NCBI GenBank assembly: GCA_900316995.1
Contig: ONEZ01000008.1
Location: 1 to 64,000, forward strand
Origin: an uncultured Bacteroidales bacterium
GTDB lineage: Bacteria; Bacteroidota; Bacteroidia; Bacteroidales; Paludibacteraceae
DNA: 64,000 bases
Direction: 5' to 3'
Part shown: positions 20,031 through 27,911 of the stretch, piece by piece
How the letters are laid out: each line of letters begins with the position of its first letter
Numbering within the stretch: position 1 is the stretch's first letter
The notes under the pieces: model-generated
Databases searched by the model: none
Seen by the model: only the letters and a program-made list of their open reading frames with translations
What the model was told of the DNA's origin: nothing
Made by a program: the position numbers and the translations under genes

Positions 20031-20648
20031 TCAAGGGAAAAACATCATTGCTGAAAAACATAAATTCTCAAGAGTGCTCTTAATATCCTCTATTGATTCA
20101 GATGTCAGGCACTTCTCATAAGAGCTGTCTATGGCGTTCTCTATAGCCAGGACCTCACTCTCTACTTGTGTCAGTATCTGCAGCCTTTCATAATCAGAAA
20201 GCTTTGCATCAGAGGAGCCGTTCTTAACCATATCCATTGCACTCTTTATGCGTTTCATGGCCTCCGAGCCCAGATTCACCATAGAATTAATCATGTTTAG
20301 CTTCTCTGTAAGGGTGGCTGACTCCATCTCTTTAATCTTAGCAGAATAGTCTTTTAGTTTCTCAGCTATCCTGATTTCAGCTTCAGCTATTTCCACAATC
20401 TGCCTTGAAGTCTTTATATAGTTACTGACTTTAACCAGACTCTCTGCGGTCTCTTTTGAAATTCTAAGCAGCTTTAGTGTGTTTTCACTATTATCTGCTA
20501 AATCCATGCTCTGAGAAACTGTTTCCTCCATCTCCTCCAGAAACAGAGCTATTCTCTGCGCCATGGAAGTGGGGTCTGTAACAACAGCCTGTGACCATAA
20601 TCCCAGAGCCGTGGCAAACAAAACTAAAGTTGTAAAAATTCTTTTCAT
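20031..20648 (-). CDS. traI: Conjugation-associated protein TraI (DUF4141-like)
   Basis: A 205-residue secreted, mostly helical protein with signal peptide (1-20, LGLWSQA) and heptad-like helices (about 30-190), the profile of TraI/DUF4141 proteins (VirB5-like position) in Bacteroidetes transfer operons. It starts at the last base of the traG stop codon and precedes traJ by 7 bp. The family call rests on position, size and helical pattern (for example LKLLRISKETAESLVKVSNY) more than on a motif. This TraI is unrelated to the relaxase of the F plasmid. Confidence 0.78.
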   Translation of the reverse strand: MKRIFTTLVLFATALGLWSQAVVTDPTSMAQRIALFLEEMEETVSQSMDLADNSENTLKLLRISKETAESLVKVSNYIKTSRQIVEIAEAEIRIAEKLKDYSAKIKEMESATLTEKLNMINSMVNLGSEAMKRIKSAMDMVKNGSSDAKLSDYERLQILTQVESEVLAIENAIDSSYEKCLTSESIEDIKSTLENLCFSAMMFFP

Positions 20649-23134
20649 TACTCTGTATTTAATTGGTTTAACGCCTCCGTAAAAGAGCCGTATCGTGATT
20701 CCGCCTGAAGCATCCTCTCTTTCTCTTTTTTCTCTGTTGTATATGTCAGGTACTCCTTTTTTGAAACCTCAACGGCATACACCGATGAAAAGTTCCCGTT
20801 AAGTGTTATGAAAACCTCCTTATATGGAGAACGGTTCTTAATCTTTAGATCCCTGTTTATAGAAAGCGCTATGGATGTCTCTTTTTCTGAAAGGGCGAGA
20901 GTCTGCCTTATTTCATCAAATCTGTTGGAGTATTTTCTTTGGTCAAGAAGTATTTTGCAATCTGCGTTTGCAACTATAGTATTCTTCACAATCTCATTTC
21001 CTACAATATCGTCAACCTCTTGTGTAACAACCACAGCCTCTCCAAAATGCTTTCTTACGGTTTTATAGAGATATTTAATAAAATATGCCGTACCGCTCTT
21101 TGATATTGCCTTCCAGGCCTCCTCAATTAGTATCACCTTACGCTTCATTGATAATGACGGATGTCTCATCTTGGATATAAAGGTGTCCATGAGCATCAGC
21201 GTTACAACAGGGAACAAAGTCTTATGGTCCTTTATACTATCTATCTCAAATACAATAAAACGCTTGTCAAGCAAATCTGCATTCTCCTTGGCATTGAGAA
21301 GAAAATGGTACATTCCATCGGCATAATACGGACTGAGAACCTGTAAAAGGTTATCTATGTCAAAATTATCTTTTCGCACACTATGTTCACTCAGATAACC
21401 TGTAAAATCACTTTTCAGATAGTCATAGAATCCGTCAAAGCATGGAAAGTCACCACTCCCAACAACTTTGTCCAAATACCCGCTTATGGCAACAGATATA
21501 TGAGTCTCCTCTGCTTTTGTAATAAACTCGTTCTCATTTTTCCAAAGGCAGAATATCAGTGCTGCAATCTGTTCTTTTTTCTCAACTGTATATACTTTAT
21601 CAGAAACATAAAAGGGGTTGAAAGAGATAGGGTTCTCCTCTGTGTATTTAAAATACACACCATCACGCCCGCAAGTCTGCTCAAAAATAAGTTTTGCCAA
21701 GCCCTGGTAACTATCCCCCACGTCAACTATTACAATGTGCGAATCACATTCATAATACTGACGTACCAGATGATTGGTAAAAAAAGACTTTCCTGAACCG
21801 GACGGACCAAGAATAAACTTGTTTCTGTTATCTGTCCAACCCCTTTGCATTGGGTAATCTGAAATATCGATATTGAGCGGAACACCAAAAATCCTGTCAC
21901 AAAGCCTGATTCCGAATCCATCTCCAATATCCACATTATTCCCCTCGTTATATATAAGACAGCACGCCTGCTCTAAAAAGGTAAGAAACGTCATCTCTGA
22001 CGGATACTGTGAAGCCGCACCAGGAATGCCACCCCAGAATATCTGAGGTACTATGGTTTCAGTCTTGTTCACAGTACAGTCAAGAGATGCCAAAGAGGTG
22101 CCTGTCAGAGTGTTTTTCTTCATCAAACTCAGATAGTTCTTATCCCAAAGCATAATATTGGCGGCAGAGCGAACGCATCTGCGAGCCTGAGATACACACT
22201 CATTCAGGTATTGGTCATTAAACTGCTTGTTTATAGCGTTCTCTCTTGAAACACCAGACATGGATTGTTGCTCCCTACCACGCTTTTCCACCCGTGAAAT
22301 CACGCTTTTTTGAGGTTCCAAGAAAAAATACTGATTATAGATGTGGCTAAAGGGAAGGGTGAATCCAAGAGTATAAGTATAACCGGTTGGGAACAGTGTG
22401 TTATCTGTGGAATAGGCGGCATGACGCCTGTATGTCTCAACTTCTGACGGAAGCTGTGACAAATCCGACAAAGAGAAGCAGCTAAGGTAATTGTCACCTA
22501 TCTTTGTGTCAGTAGGAGTACAAACAATGTCGCAAAGAGGCATGGGCCTATCCTCTCCAAGAGCTAAAGTAAGGTACTGCTCCACTACACCAAACTTCTC
22601 CGGAGTCCCAATAACCTCCTCTGATGTAAGCCTTGTACAGGCCAACCCTGAAGATTCAAGTATGGAGCAAAACTGCGTTACAGAATCAAGAAATGCTTTC
22701 ACGGCAGAGTCATCCAACTTCTCTTCATCCACAACGTTGCCAGAACAAAGTGCCGAAAAAAAACTGTTGCATGCAATGTGCCTAACAGATGAGAGGGTAA
22801 CGTAAATATAGCAACTATGTTTAAGATGACGTCTGCCGTCAAAGTGTTTGTCAGAGGCATTGCCCAGAACAGAAGATGTATCGTGACCGCCAGTTACACA
22901 ACCACACTCCCAAAACCAGTCCTGCTTATGCACTATTGTGTAATCTGGCAGAGACTTAAGCGCTCTTACCCATGTCTGGTGCAATGTGTTAAAATCGTCC
23001 ATTCCAAGGGAGAAAACCTGTGGTAGCCCAACTCTTAGGGGAACGGTTACATCAGCCGCTTTACTGATAATACAACCATTCTCCCAGCAGAGTAGAGGCA
23101 GTTTGTCTTCAATATCTTTTGATTTAATTTTCAT
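20648..23134 (-). CDS. traG: Conjugation ATPase TraG (VirB4-like)
   Basis: The 828-residue cytoplasmic/membrane-associated ATPase powers the type IV apparatus. The N-terminal VirB4 domain covers about 1-400. The P-loop KFILGPSGSGKSFFTNHL lies near residues 437-455, the Walker B region VILIEEAWKAI near 670, and QEVDDIVGNEIVKNTIV follows. Length and motifs fit TraG of CTnDOT-type elements, which is VirB4-like rather than a VirD4 coupling protein. It overlaps traF by 11 bp. All key ATPase residues are present, arguing for a working machine. Confidence 0.95.
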   Translation of the reverse strand: MKIKSKDIEDKLPLLCWENGCIISKAADVTVPLRVGLPQVFSLGMDDFNTLHQTWVRALKSLPDYTIVHKQDWFWECGCVTGGHDTSSVLGNASDKHFDGRRHLKHSCYIYVTLSSVRHIACNSFFSALCSGNVVDEEKLDDSAVKAFLDSVTQFCSILESSGLACTRLTSEEVIGTPEKFGVVEQYLTLALGEDRPMPLCDIVCTPTDTKIGDNYLSCFSLSDLSQLPSEVETYRRHAAYSTDNTLFPTGYTYTLGFTLPFSHIYNQYFFLEPQKSVISRVEKRGREQQSMSGVSRENAINKQFNDQYLNECVSQARRCVRSAANIMLWDKNYLSLMKKNTLTGTSLASLDCTVNKTETIVPQIFWGGIPGAASQYPSEMTFLTFLEQACCLIYNEGNNVDIGDGFGIRLCDRIFGVPLNIDISDYPMQRGWTDNRNKFILGPSGSGKSFFTNHLVRQYYECDSHIVIVDVGDSYQGLAKLIFEQTCGRDGVYFKYTEENPISFNPFYVSDKVYTVEKKEQIAALIFCLWKNENEFITKAEETHISVAISGYLDKVVGSGDFPCFDGFYDYLKSDFTGYLSEHSVRKDNFDIDNLLQVLSPYYADGMYHFLLNAKENADLLDKRFIVFEIDSIKDHKTLFPVVTLMLMDTFISKMRHPSLSMKRKVILIEEAWKAISKSGTAYFIKYLYKTVRKHFGEAVVVTQEVDDIVGNEIVKNTIVANADCKILLDQRKYSNRFDEIRQTLALSEKETSIALSINRDLKIKNRSPYKEVFITLNGNFSSVYAVEVSKKEYLTYTTEKKEKERMLQAESRYGSFTEALNQLNTE

Positions 23135-23444
23135 CCCTTACAAAAACAATTCTACAGACTCTTTTTTTAAAAGCAATTCTATCTGGTGTGGCCCTTTGGG
23201 CATACAACTGTTCAAGGCCCTTCTCTCCAAATTTGTTATTGAGAACAAAACAGAGTGACAGGTTTAGCACAAGGCACACAAAAGAGATAAGCAGAGCGGG
23301 TAGCTGCCCTACAATGAATGAGAGAATAAAGAAAACCACAACCGCAAGAATGACACCTATTACCGCATAGATAAAATACTGCGCCCTGAGCCCCTTCACT
23401 TCTACGGCTCTGCCAACTCCCTTGTTTATCCTGTACCTTGCCAT
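23124..23444 (-). CDS. traF: Conjugation apparatus protein TraF (DUF4133, VirB3-like)
   Basis: The start is set at the ATG at 23444 (MARYRINKGVGRAVEVKGL), which leaves an 11-bp gap to traE. A longer in-frame reading to 23522 would use a weak start inside traE. The 106 residues carry the DUF4133 pattern: a basic N terminus with R-INKGVGR-VEFKGLRAQY-like text, two hydrophobic helices (about 28-75) and a LYA--A-P--I-FKKRV tail. It is the VirB3-like inner-membrane partner of the TraG ATPase. Confidence 0.9.
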   Translation of the reverse strand: MARYRINKGVGRAVEVKGLRAQYFIYAVIGVILAVVVFFILSFIVGQLPALLISFVCLVLNLSLCFVLNNKFGEKGLEQLYAQRATPDRIAFKKRVCRIVFVRDEN

Positions 23445-23455
23445 TTCAACCCATT

Positions 23456-23755
23456 TTATCCCAAGAAAAAGGCTCTTATTGCAGTAACAGCCACTATTGC
23501 AAAAACACAACTTCCAAACCACGATGCGGCGGTTCTTGTAGTATCAGGGCTGCCTGAAGACCACTTGCCATAAACCTTTACAGCACCTATAAAACCTACC
23601 ACAGCGCATATTGCATAAAAGAGCGTGGTTATAGGCTCAATGTAGGACTTAATCTCAGCGTTTGCCTTTTCAATAGCAGCCACGCCATTCCCCTGCGCCA
23701 GCATAGATATGCAATAAAACATAAGCAGGGTGATTGTGTAAAATCTTTTTTTCAT
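23456..23755 (-). CDS. traE: Conjugation apparatus protein TraE (DUF4134, VirB2-like)
   Basis: A 99-residue protein: cleavable signal segment (1-20, ISMLAQ), then EKANAEIKSYIEPITTLFYA and a pair of hydrophobic helices around GAVKVYGKWSSGSPDTTRTAASWFG, the hallmark of DUF4134/TraE. It occupies the pilin-like (VirB2) position in the Bacteroidetes transfer system. It lies 11 bp upstream of traF and 12 bp downstream of the 60-residue first gene. Confidence 0.93.
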   Translation of the reverse strand: MKKRFYTITLLMFYCISMLAQGNGVAAIEKANAEIKSYIEPITTLFYAICAVVGFIGAVKVYGKWSSGSPDTTRTAASWFGSCVFAIVAVTAIRAFFLG

Positions 23756-23767
23756 ATCACTTATAAC

Positions 23768-23950
23768 TTAAAATGGTAACTCGTCATCGGTGTTTGAAAA
23801 CTTCTCCTCAAGTTCATGACTGGCATGCGCCAAATCTTGCTCATTCTGAAAAAATCTGAACCAGAAAAAGACAGCAATGTTGAAAACAAGGAACAAAGCA
23901 ACAGCTATCGCCAAAAAGGCGGAAACGCTTACATTAGATAATCCAAACAT
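23768..23950 (-). CDS. Small single-pass membrane protein opening the Tra operon
   Basis: The ATG at 23950 (MFGLSNVSVS) is preferred over an upstream TTG at 23968. The 60-residue product has one strong hydrophobic helix (about 8-34, FLAIAVALFLVFNIAVFFWFR) and an acidic, hydrophilic tail ending FSNTDDELPF. No family was recognised. Being first in the operon and 12 bp before traE, it is probably a membrane accessory of the Tra apparatus. Confidence 0.65.
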   Translation of the reverse strand: MFGLSNVSVSAFLAIAVALFLVFNIAVFFWFRFFQNEQDLAHASHELEEKFSNTDDELPF

Positions 23951-24066
23951 ATTATTATTCTTTAACAAGCCCTATCCATCTGGAGCGAGAGGAGATGTGC
24001 ACCAATGGGTAAAACCATACGGCCGGTTCACTTACCAGCCTATTTCACACTGTGGGGACAGCACTG
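23951..24066 (-). ncRNA. Structured 5' leader of the Tra operon (candidate)
   Basis: Between the predicted promoter and the first gene lies an mRNA leader of about 110 nt, long for this window. It can form three hairpins: 24021-24026 with 24035-24040 (GGCUGG/CCGGCC, 8-nt loop), 24005-24008 with 24015-24018 (weak, 4 bp), and 23977-23981 with 23993-23997 (CAUCU/AGAUG). The sequence is more GC-rich than typical intergenic DNA here. A regulatory leader or riboswitch-like element is possible. No known class was identified. Confidence 0.35.
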
Positions 24067-24097
24067 CAAAGTAACAGCATATTTTTCTATTACACAA
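24067..24097 (-). promoter_or_regulatory. Promoter of the Tra operon
   Basis: The minus strand shows TTG (24095-24097), 20 bp, then TTACTTTG (24067-24074), one mismatch from the TAnnTTTG element of Bacteroidetes sigma factor promoters. Spacing is ideal. It lies just below the terminator of the upstream permease gene, so the Tra genes would form their own transcription unit starting near 24059. Confidence 0.55.
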
Positions 24098-24140
24098 CAG
24101 TTTATGAAAAGTTTAAGTATTATTAATAATAGACAAAAAA

Positions 24141-24185
24141 AATTGTAACTAACAGTTACAGTGACTATAACCGTTAGTTACAATT
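24141..24185 (-). terminator. Terminator of the nucleoside-recognition permease gene
   Basis: Two 18-nt arms (24141-24158 and 24168-24185, one mismatch, 9-nt loop) form a strong AT-rich stem followed on the minus strand by a poly-T run (TTTTTTTGTC). It separates the permease gene at 24211 from the Tra promoter. Confidence 0.75.
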
Positions 24186-24210
24186 TAAATGTTTTGTATG
24201 TTAAAATGTG

Positions 24211-25443
24211 TTAATAAAAGAATAGGTATGCAACCACAATTGCTGCAATTACACCCATAAAATCTGCAAAAAGTCCGGCTCCTACAGCGTATCTTGTACG
24301 TTTTATACCAACAGACCCAAAATATAATGCAATAATATAGAAGGTTGTATCGGCGGCACCTTGGAACAAACAGCTTAATCTGCCGGCAAAGGAATCAGGC
24401 CCGTACGTCTTCATACACTCAACCATCATTGCCTTTGCACCACTTCCGCTGAGAGGTTTCATAAACGCTGTGGGAAGCGCATCAACCCACTCTGTATGGT
24501 CAGTAAAAAGTGAACAGAATTTTGATATGCCCAAAGTAATAAAATCAAGAGTGCCTGAAGCCCTGAAAACTGCAATACCTACAAGCATTCCAACCATATA
24601 CGGTATAACTTTAACAGATGTTTCAAAACCACCTTTTGCACCCTCAATAAAAGCTTCAAATACATTTATTCTCTTATAAAGAGCCGCACCAATAAAACCT
24701 ACTATAATTATTAGTAGCAATGTGTTGCTAATTATGTTAGTGGCAAGCGTCATGTCATCACGGCTTAGGGTTGTAAACCACCAGCACAGACCTGCAATAA
24801 ACGCAGACAAACCTAACAACCAGCCCATAACTGTCCAGTTCCACAGATTCAGACGTTGTTTTATACCCACAAACAATATTCCTGACACAGTAGAAACATA
24901 CGTGGAGATAAGCAACGGGATAAAGATATCAGTAGGATTTGCAGCTCCTAAGATAGCGCGTTGGGCAAGTATGGCTACAGGAATAATGGTAAGACCAGAT
25001 GTGTTCAAAGCGAGAAACATTATCTGCGCGTTTGAGGCTGTATCCTTGTTCGGATTAAGATCCTGCAGACTCTGCATCGCCTTTAAGCCAAGAGGCGTGG
25101 CTGCATTGTCAAGCCCTAACATATTTGCACTGAAATTCATAAGAAGCTGGCCGCTTGCGGGATGATTTTTTGGAATCTCAGGAAAGAGTTTGGAGAAAAA
25201 CGGTCCTACAATCTTTGACATAACACCCACAGCTCCAGCCTTCTCCCCTATGTTCATAAGACCAAGCCATAGAGTCATGACACCGCACAGCGGCAATGCA
25301 ATGCCCATCACAGCAAATTCCGCCATATCAAAGGTGGACTTAACCATTTCACCAAAGATTTCCACTTTACCAAAAAACAGTGCCTGAATAATAGCGACAA
25401 CAAAGGCTATAATAAAAAAGAACGCCCAAATATAGTTCAACAT
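24211..25443 (-). CDS. Nucleoside-recognition (Gate) domain membrane protein, SpmA-SpmB fusion type
   Basis: The 410-residue inner-membrane protein has about ten hydrophobic segments and two Gate/nucleoside-recognition domains. These correspond to the SpmA (N-terminal half, GIALPLCGVMTLWLGLMNIGEK and LGLDNAATPLGLKAM) and SpmB (C-terminal half, MKPLSGSGAKAM) proteins that are separate in Bacillus. Fused forms are common in Bacteroidetes. The substrate is not established. It probably forms a transcription unit with ybeY, 12 bp upstream. Confidence 0.9.
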   Translation of the reverse strand: MLNYIWAFFFIIAFVVAIIQALFFGKVEIFGEMVKSTFDMAEFAVMGIALPLCGVMTLWLGLMNIGEKAGAVGVMSKIVGPFFSKLFPEIPKNHPASGQLLMNFSANMLGLDNAATPLGLKAMQSLQDLNPNKDTASNAQIMFLALNTSGLTIIPVAILAQRAILGAANPTDIFIPLLISTYVSTVSGILFVGIKQRLNLWNWTVMGWLLGLSAFIAGLCWWFTTLSRDDMTLATNIISNTLLLIIIVGFIGAALYKRINVFEAFIEGAKGGFETSVKVIPYMVGMLVGIAVFRASGTLDFITLGISKFCSLFTDHTEWVDALPTAFMKPLSGSGAKAMMVECMKTYGPDSFAGRLSCLFQGAADTTFYIIALYFGSVGIKRTRYAVGAGLFADFMGVIAAIVVAYLFFY

Positions 25444-25455
25444 AATATACAGTTT

Positions 25456-25878
25456 TTAATTCTTGTTATCTAAAAGTTGTAACGCGGCATCCTCCTGACG
25501 TGTCATCTCTGCCTTGTCATCAGGCTGCTTATCCTTAAAGCCGCACAAATGAAGAATTCCGTGAATTATAATGCGTCTGAGCTCCTTGTCAAACCCGATG
25601 CCAAGTTCCGCAGCGTTACTTGAAACAGTGTCAATTGAGATGAAGATATCACCGCTTATAACATCATCTTCTGTGTAGTCAAATGTTATTATATCTGTGT
25701 AGTAGTCATGTTCCAGATACTGGCGGTTAACCTCAAGTATCTTGGCATCGGAGCAGAAAATATAGGCTATCTCACCCACTTTCCTGCCGTGGCTGGCCGC
25801 CACCTGTTTAATCCAAGCGCTGCACTCCCTTACCTTTATGGCAGGGCGTTTTACATCAATACTCTGAAATGTTATCAT
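25456..25878 (-). CDS. ybeY: Endoribonuclease / rRNA maturation factor YbeY
   Basis: The start is placed at the ATG at 25878 (MITFQSIDVKRPAIKV), giving 140 residues, normal for the family. YbeY is a cytosolic metal-dependent RNase that works in 16S rRNA 3'-end maturation and ribosome quality control. The family core is visible as ILEVNRQYLEHDYYTDIITFDY and RRIIIHGILHLCGFKDK. The classical motif is HGxLHLxGYDH. Here the first two zinc-ligand histidines are present, but the third position reads D in FKDK, as I recall for Bacteroidetes YbeY in general. Confidence 0.93.
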   Translation of the reverse strand: MITFQSIDVKRPAIKVRECSAWIKQVAASHGRKVGEIAYIFCSDAKILEVNRQYLEHDYYTDIITFDYTEDDVISGDIFISIDTVSSNAAELGIGFDKELRRIIIHGILHLCGFKDKQPDDKAEMTRQEDAALQLLDNKN

Positions 25879-25940
25879 ATTAGTCTTACTGTTTTTTTGC
25901 GAGAGCAAAAGTATCAATAATATTTTAATAAAAAAAGTAT

Positions 25941-25948
25941 TATCTTTG
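25941..25948 (+). promoter_or_regulatory. Promoter -7 element before mnmG
   Basis: TATCTTTG matches the Bacteroidetes TAnnTTTG element and is 45 bp upstream of the mnmG ATG. No convincing TTG was seen about 20 bp farther upstream. Confidence 0.45.
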
Positions 25949-25992
25949 CTATCTTAAAGTTGAGATATTCTCAACTATCCTCAATAAAGAAC

Positions 25993-27867
25993 ATGAAATT
26001 CAGTTATGACGTTATAGTTGTGGGTGCTGGGCACGCAGGATGCGAGGCCGCACATGCTGCTGCATCCATGGGCTCTGAGACACTGCTCATTACGATGGAC
26101 ATGAACAAGATTGCCCAGATGAGCTGCAACCCTGCTGTGGGTGGCATTGCAAAGGGGCAGATAGTGAGGGAGATAGATGCTCTGGGCGGAGGCATGGCCT
26201 ACGTTACAGACCACACATCCATACAGTTCAGGATGCTGAACCTCTCAAAAGGGCCGGCCATGTGGAGTCCGCGCAGCCAGTGTGACAGAGCAAAATTCAT
26301 AACAACATGGCGTGACGTATTAGAGAATACTGAGCACTTGTATTTATGGCAAGACACTGTAAATGAGTTGATTATAGAAAACAAAACTGTTTGCGGGGTA
26401 AAAACTATGATGGGAGCCGAGTTCAGGGCCAAAAGCGTAGTGCTCACAAACGGCACATTCCTAAACGGACTCCTGCATATTGGCAAAGCTCAATTAAGAG
26501 GCGGAAGGATCTCAGAACCTGCAAGTTACGGAATAACAGAACAGTTAAAGTCAATAGGGTTCAAAGCGGACCGAATGAAAACTGGCACACCCGTAAGAAT
26601 TGACATCCGCAGCGTGGATTTAAGTAGTTGTACGGTACAGAACGGCGATGCCGATTTTCATAAATTCTCATACCTTGACTATGAGCCACGCAACCTTAAA
26701 CAGCTGCCATGCTACATACTTTCAACAAACAGCAAAGTTCACGAGGTGCTACGTAGCGGGCTTAAAGACTCTCCTCTTTACAATGGTCAGATTAAGAGCA
26801 TCGGGCCACGTTACTGCCCAAGCATTGAGACAAAAATAGTAACTTTTTCTGACAAAGAGAGCCATCCATTGTTTTTAGAGCCTGAGGGGGAAAGCACAAC
26901 GGAATACTATTTGAATGGTTTTTCATCATCATTGCCGATGGACATTCAGCTCCAGGCTCTACAGCAGATTGAGGCATTCAAAAACATACACATTTTCCGC
27001 CCAGGATACGCCATAGAGTATGACTTCTTTGACCCCACCCAACTTACTGCCAAATTAGAGACAAAGCTTATAAAGAACCTCTTTTTTGCTGGTCAGATTA
27101 ACGGCACCACAGGCTATGAAGAGGCGGGAGGGCAAGGCATGATAGCAGGTATAAACGCACACATAAACTGCCACGGCGGAGAGGCATTCACCCTTGCCCG
27201 AGACGAAGCTTACATTGGAGTCCTCATCGATGACCTTATCACAAAGGGAGTGGATGAACCGTACAGAATGTTCACATCGAGGGCTGAATACAGAATTCTC
27301 CTGCGTCAGGACAACGCCGATGAGAGACTCACAGAAAAAGCCTATAACGCAGGCTGCGCAAGCAGGGAGAGAAAGGATTTGTTACAGTCAAAACTTGAAC
27401 AGAAAAACCAACTGAAGGCAGTTATCGAGTATGATTCCGTGATACCAGCAGATGCAAACGGATACCTTGAAAGTGTGGGCTCCACACCCATTAAGGGACG
27501 CACTCACCTACTTGACCTTTTGCTGCGCCCGAGCATAACCATTGAGGGTTTAAGTACTATAGCCCCACGCCTTAAAACAACCATTGAAGCCATCAAGAGC
27601 CGCAGAGAGGAGATAACAGAGAGCGTGGAGATAGAGCTGAAATACGCAGGCTACATAAGCCGTGAGAGCCAGATAGCAGAGAAACTGCATCGCTTGGAGA
27701 ATATAAAAATCAAAGGCAAATTTGACTACAGCACCATAAACGCTATTAGTACAGAGGCGCGCCAAAAGTTGGCTAAAGCAGACCCGGAAACCATTGCACA
27801 AGCCGCCCGAATCCCTGGAATATCGCCGAGCGACATCAACATTCTGTTGGTTATGATGGGCAGATAA
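25993..27867 (+). CDS. mnmG: tRNA uridine 5-carboxymethylaminomethyl modification enzyme MnmG (GidA)
   Basis: The start at 25993 (MKFSYDVIVVGAGHAGCEAA) is chosen because it places the FAD-binding Rossmann motif at residues 9-17, as in all MnmG. The upstream TTG at 25960 is unlikely. The 624-residue cytosolic flavoprotein works with MnmE to modify the wobble uridine of several tRNAs. Conserved segments include SCNPAVGGIAKGQIVREIDALGG, NGTFLNG, GQINGTTGYEEAGGQG and the C-terminal LL-RP-I. A parS site lies immediately behind the stop codon. Position near the replication origin is common for gidA in bacteria. Confidence 0.96.
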   Translation: MKFSYDVIVVGAGHAGCEAAHAAASMGSETLLITMDMNKIAQMSCNPAVGGIAKGQIVREIDALGGGMAYVTDHTSIQFRMLNLSKGPAMWSPRSQCDRAKFITTWRDVLENTEHLYLWQDTVNELIIENKTVCGVKTMMGAEFRAKSVVLTNGTFLNGLLHIGKAQLRGGRISEPASYGITEQLKSIGFKADRMKTGTPVRIDIRSVDLSSCTVQNGDADFHKFSYLDYEPRNLKQLPCYILSTNSKVHEVLRSGLKDSPLYNGQIKSIGPRYCPSIETKIVTFSDKESHPLFLEPEGESTTEYYLNGFSSSLPMDIQLQALQQIEAFKNIHIFRPGYAIEYDFFDPTQLTAKLETKLIKNLFFAGQINGTTGYEEAGGQGMIAGINAHINCHGGEAFTLARDEAYIGVLIDDLITKGVDEPYRMFTSRAEYRILLRQDNADERLTEKAYNAGCASRERKDLLQSKLEQKNQLKAVIEYDSVIPADANGYLESVGSTPIKGRTHLLDLLLRPSITIEGLSTIAPRLKTTIEAIKSRREEITESVEIELKYAGYISRESQIAEKLHRLENIKIKGKFDYSTINAISTEARQKLAKADPETIAQAARIPGISPSDINILLVMMGR

Positions 27868-27874
27868 AAACAAA

Positions 27875-27890
27875 TGTTCCACGTGAAACA
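27875..27890. promoter_or_regulatory. parS: parS centromere site for ParB
   Basis: TGTTCCACGTGAAACA agrees at every position with the bacterial chromosomal parS consensus TGTTNCACGTGAAACA, a 16-bp near-palindrome. It lies in the 44-bp gap between mnmG and apt. parS sites cluster near oriC and are bound by ParB for chromosome segregation. ParA and ParB genes are not in this window. Confidence 0.9.
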
Positions 27891-27911
27891 TTATAATAAA
27901 ACCACAATACT

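Noticed and set aside
10671-24140. Complete integrative conjugative element
   Set aside because: No integrase, relaxase, coupling protein, excision genes or flanking direct repeats were found at either border.
27550-27891. Minus-strand gene opposite the mnmG 3' end
   Set aside because: It is antisense to conserved mnmG coding DNA and its start lies inside the parS site. No family resemblance.
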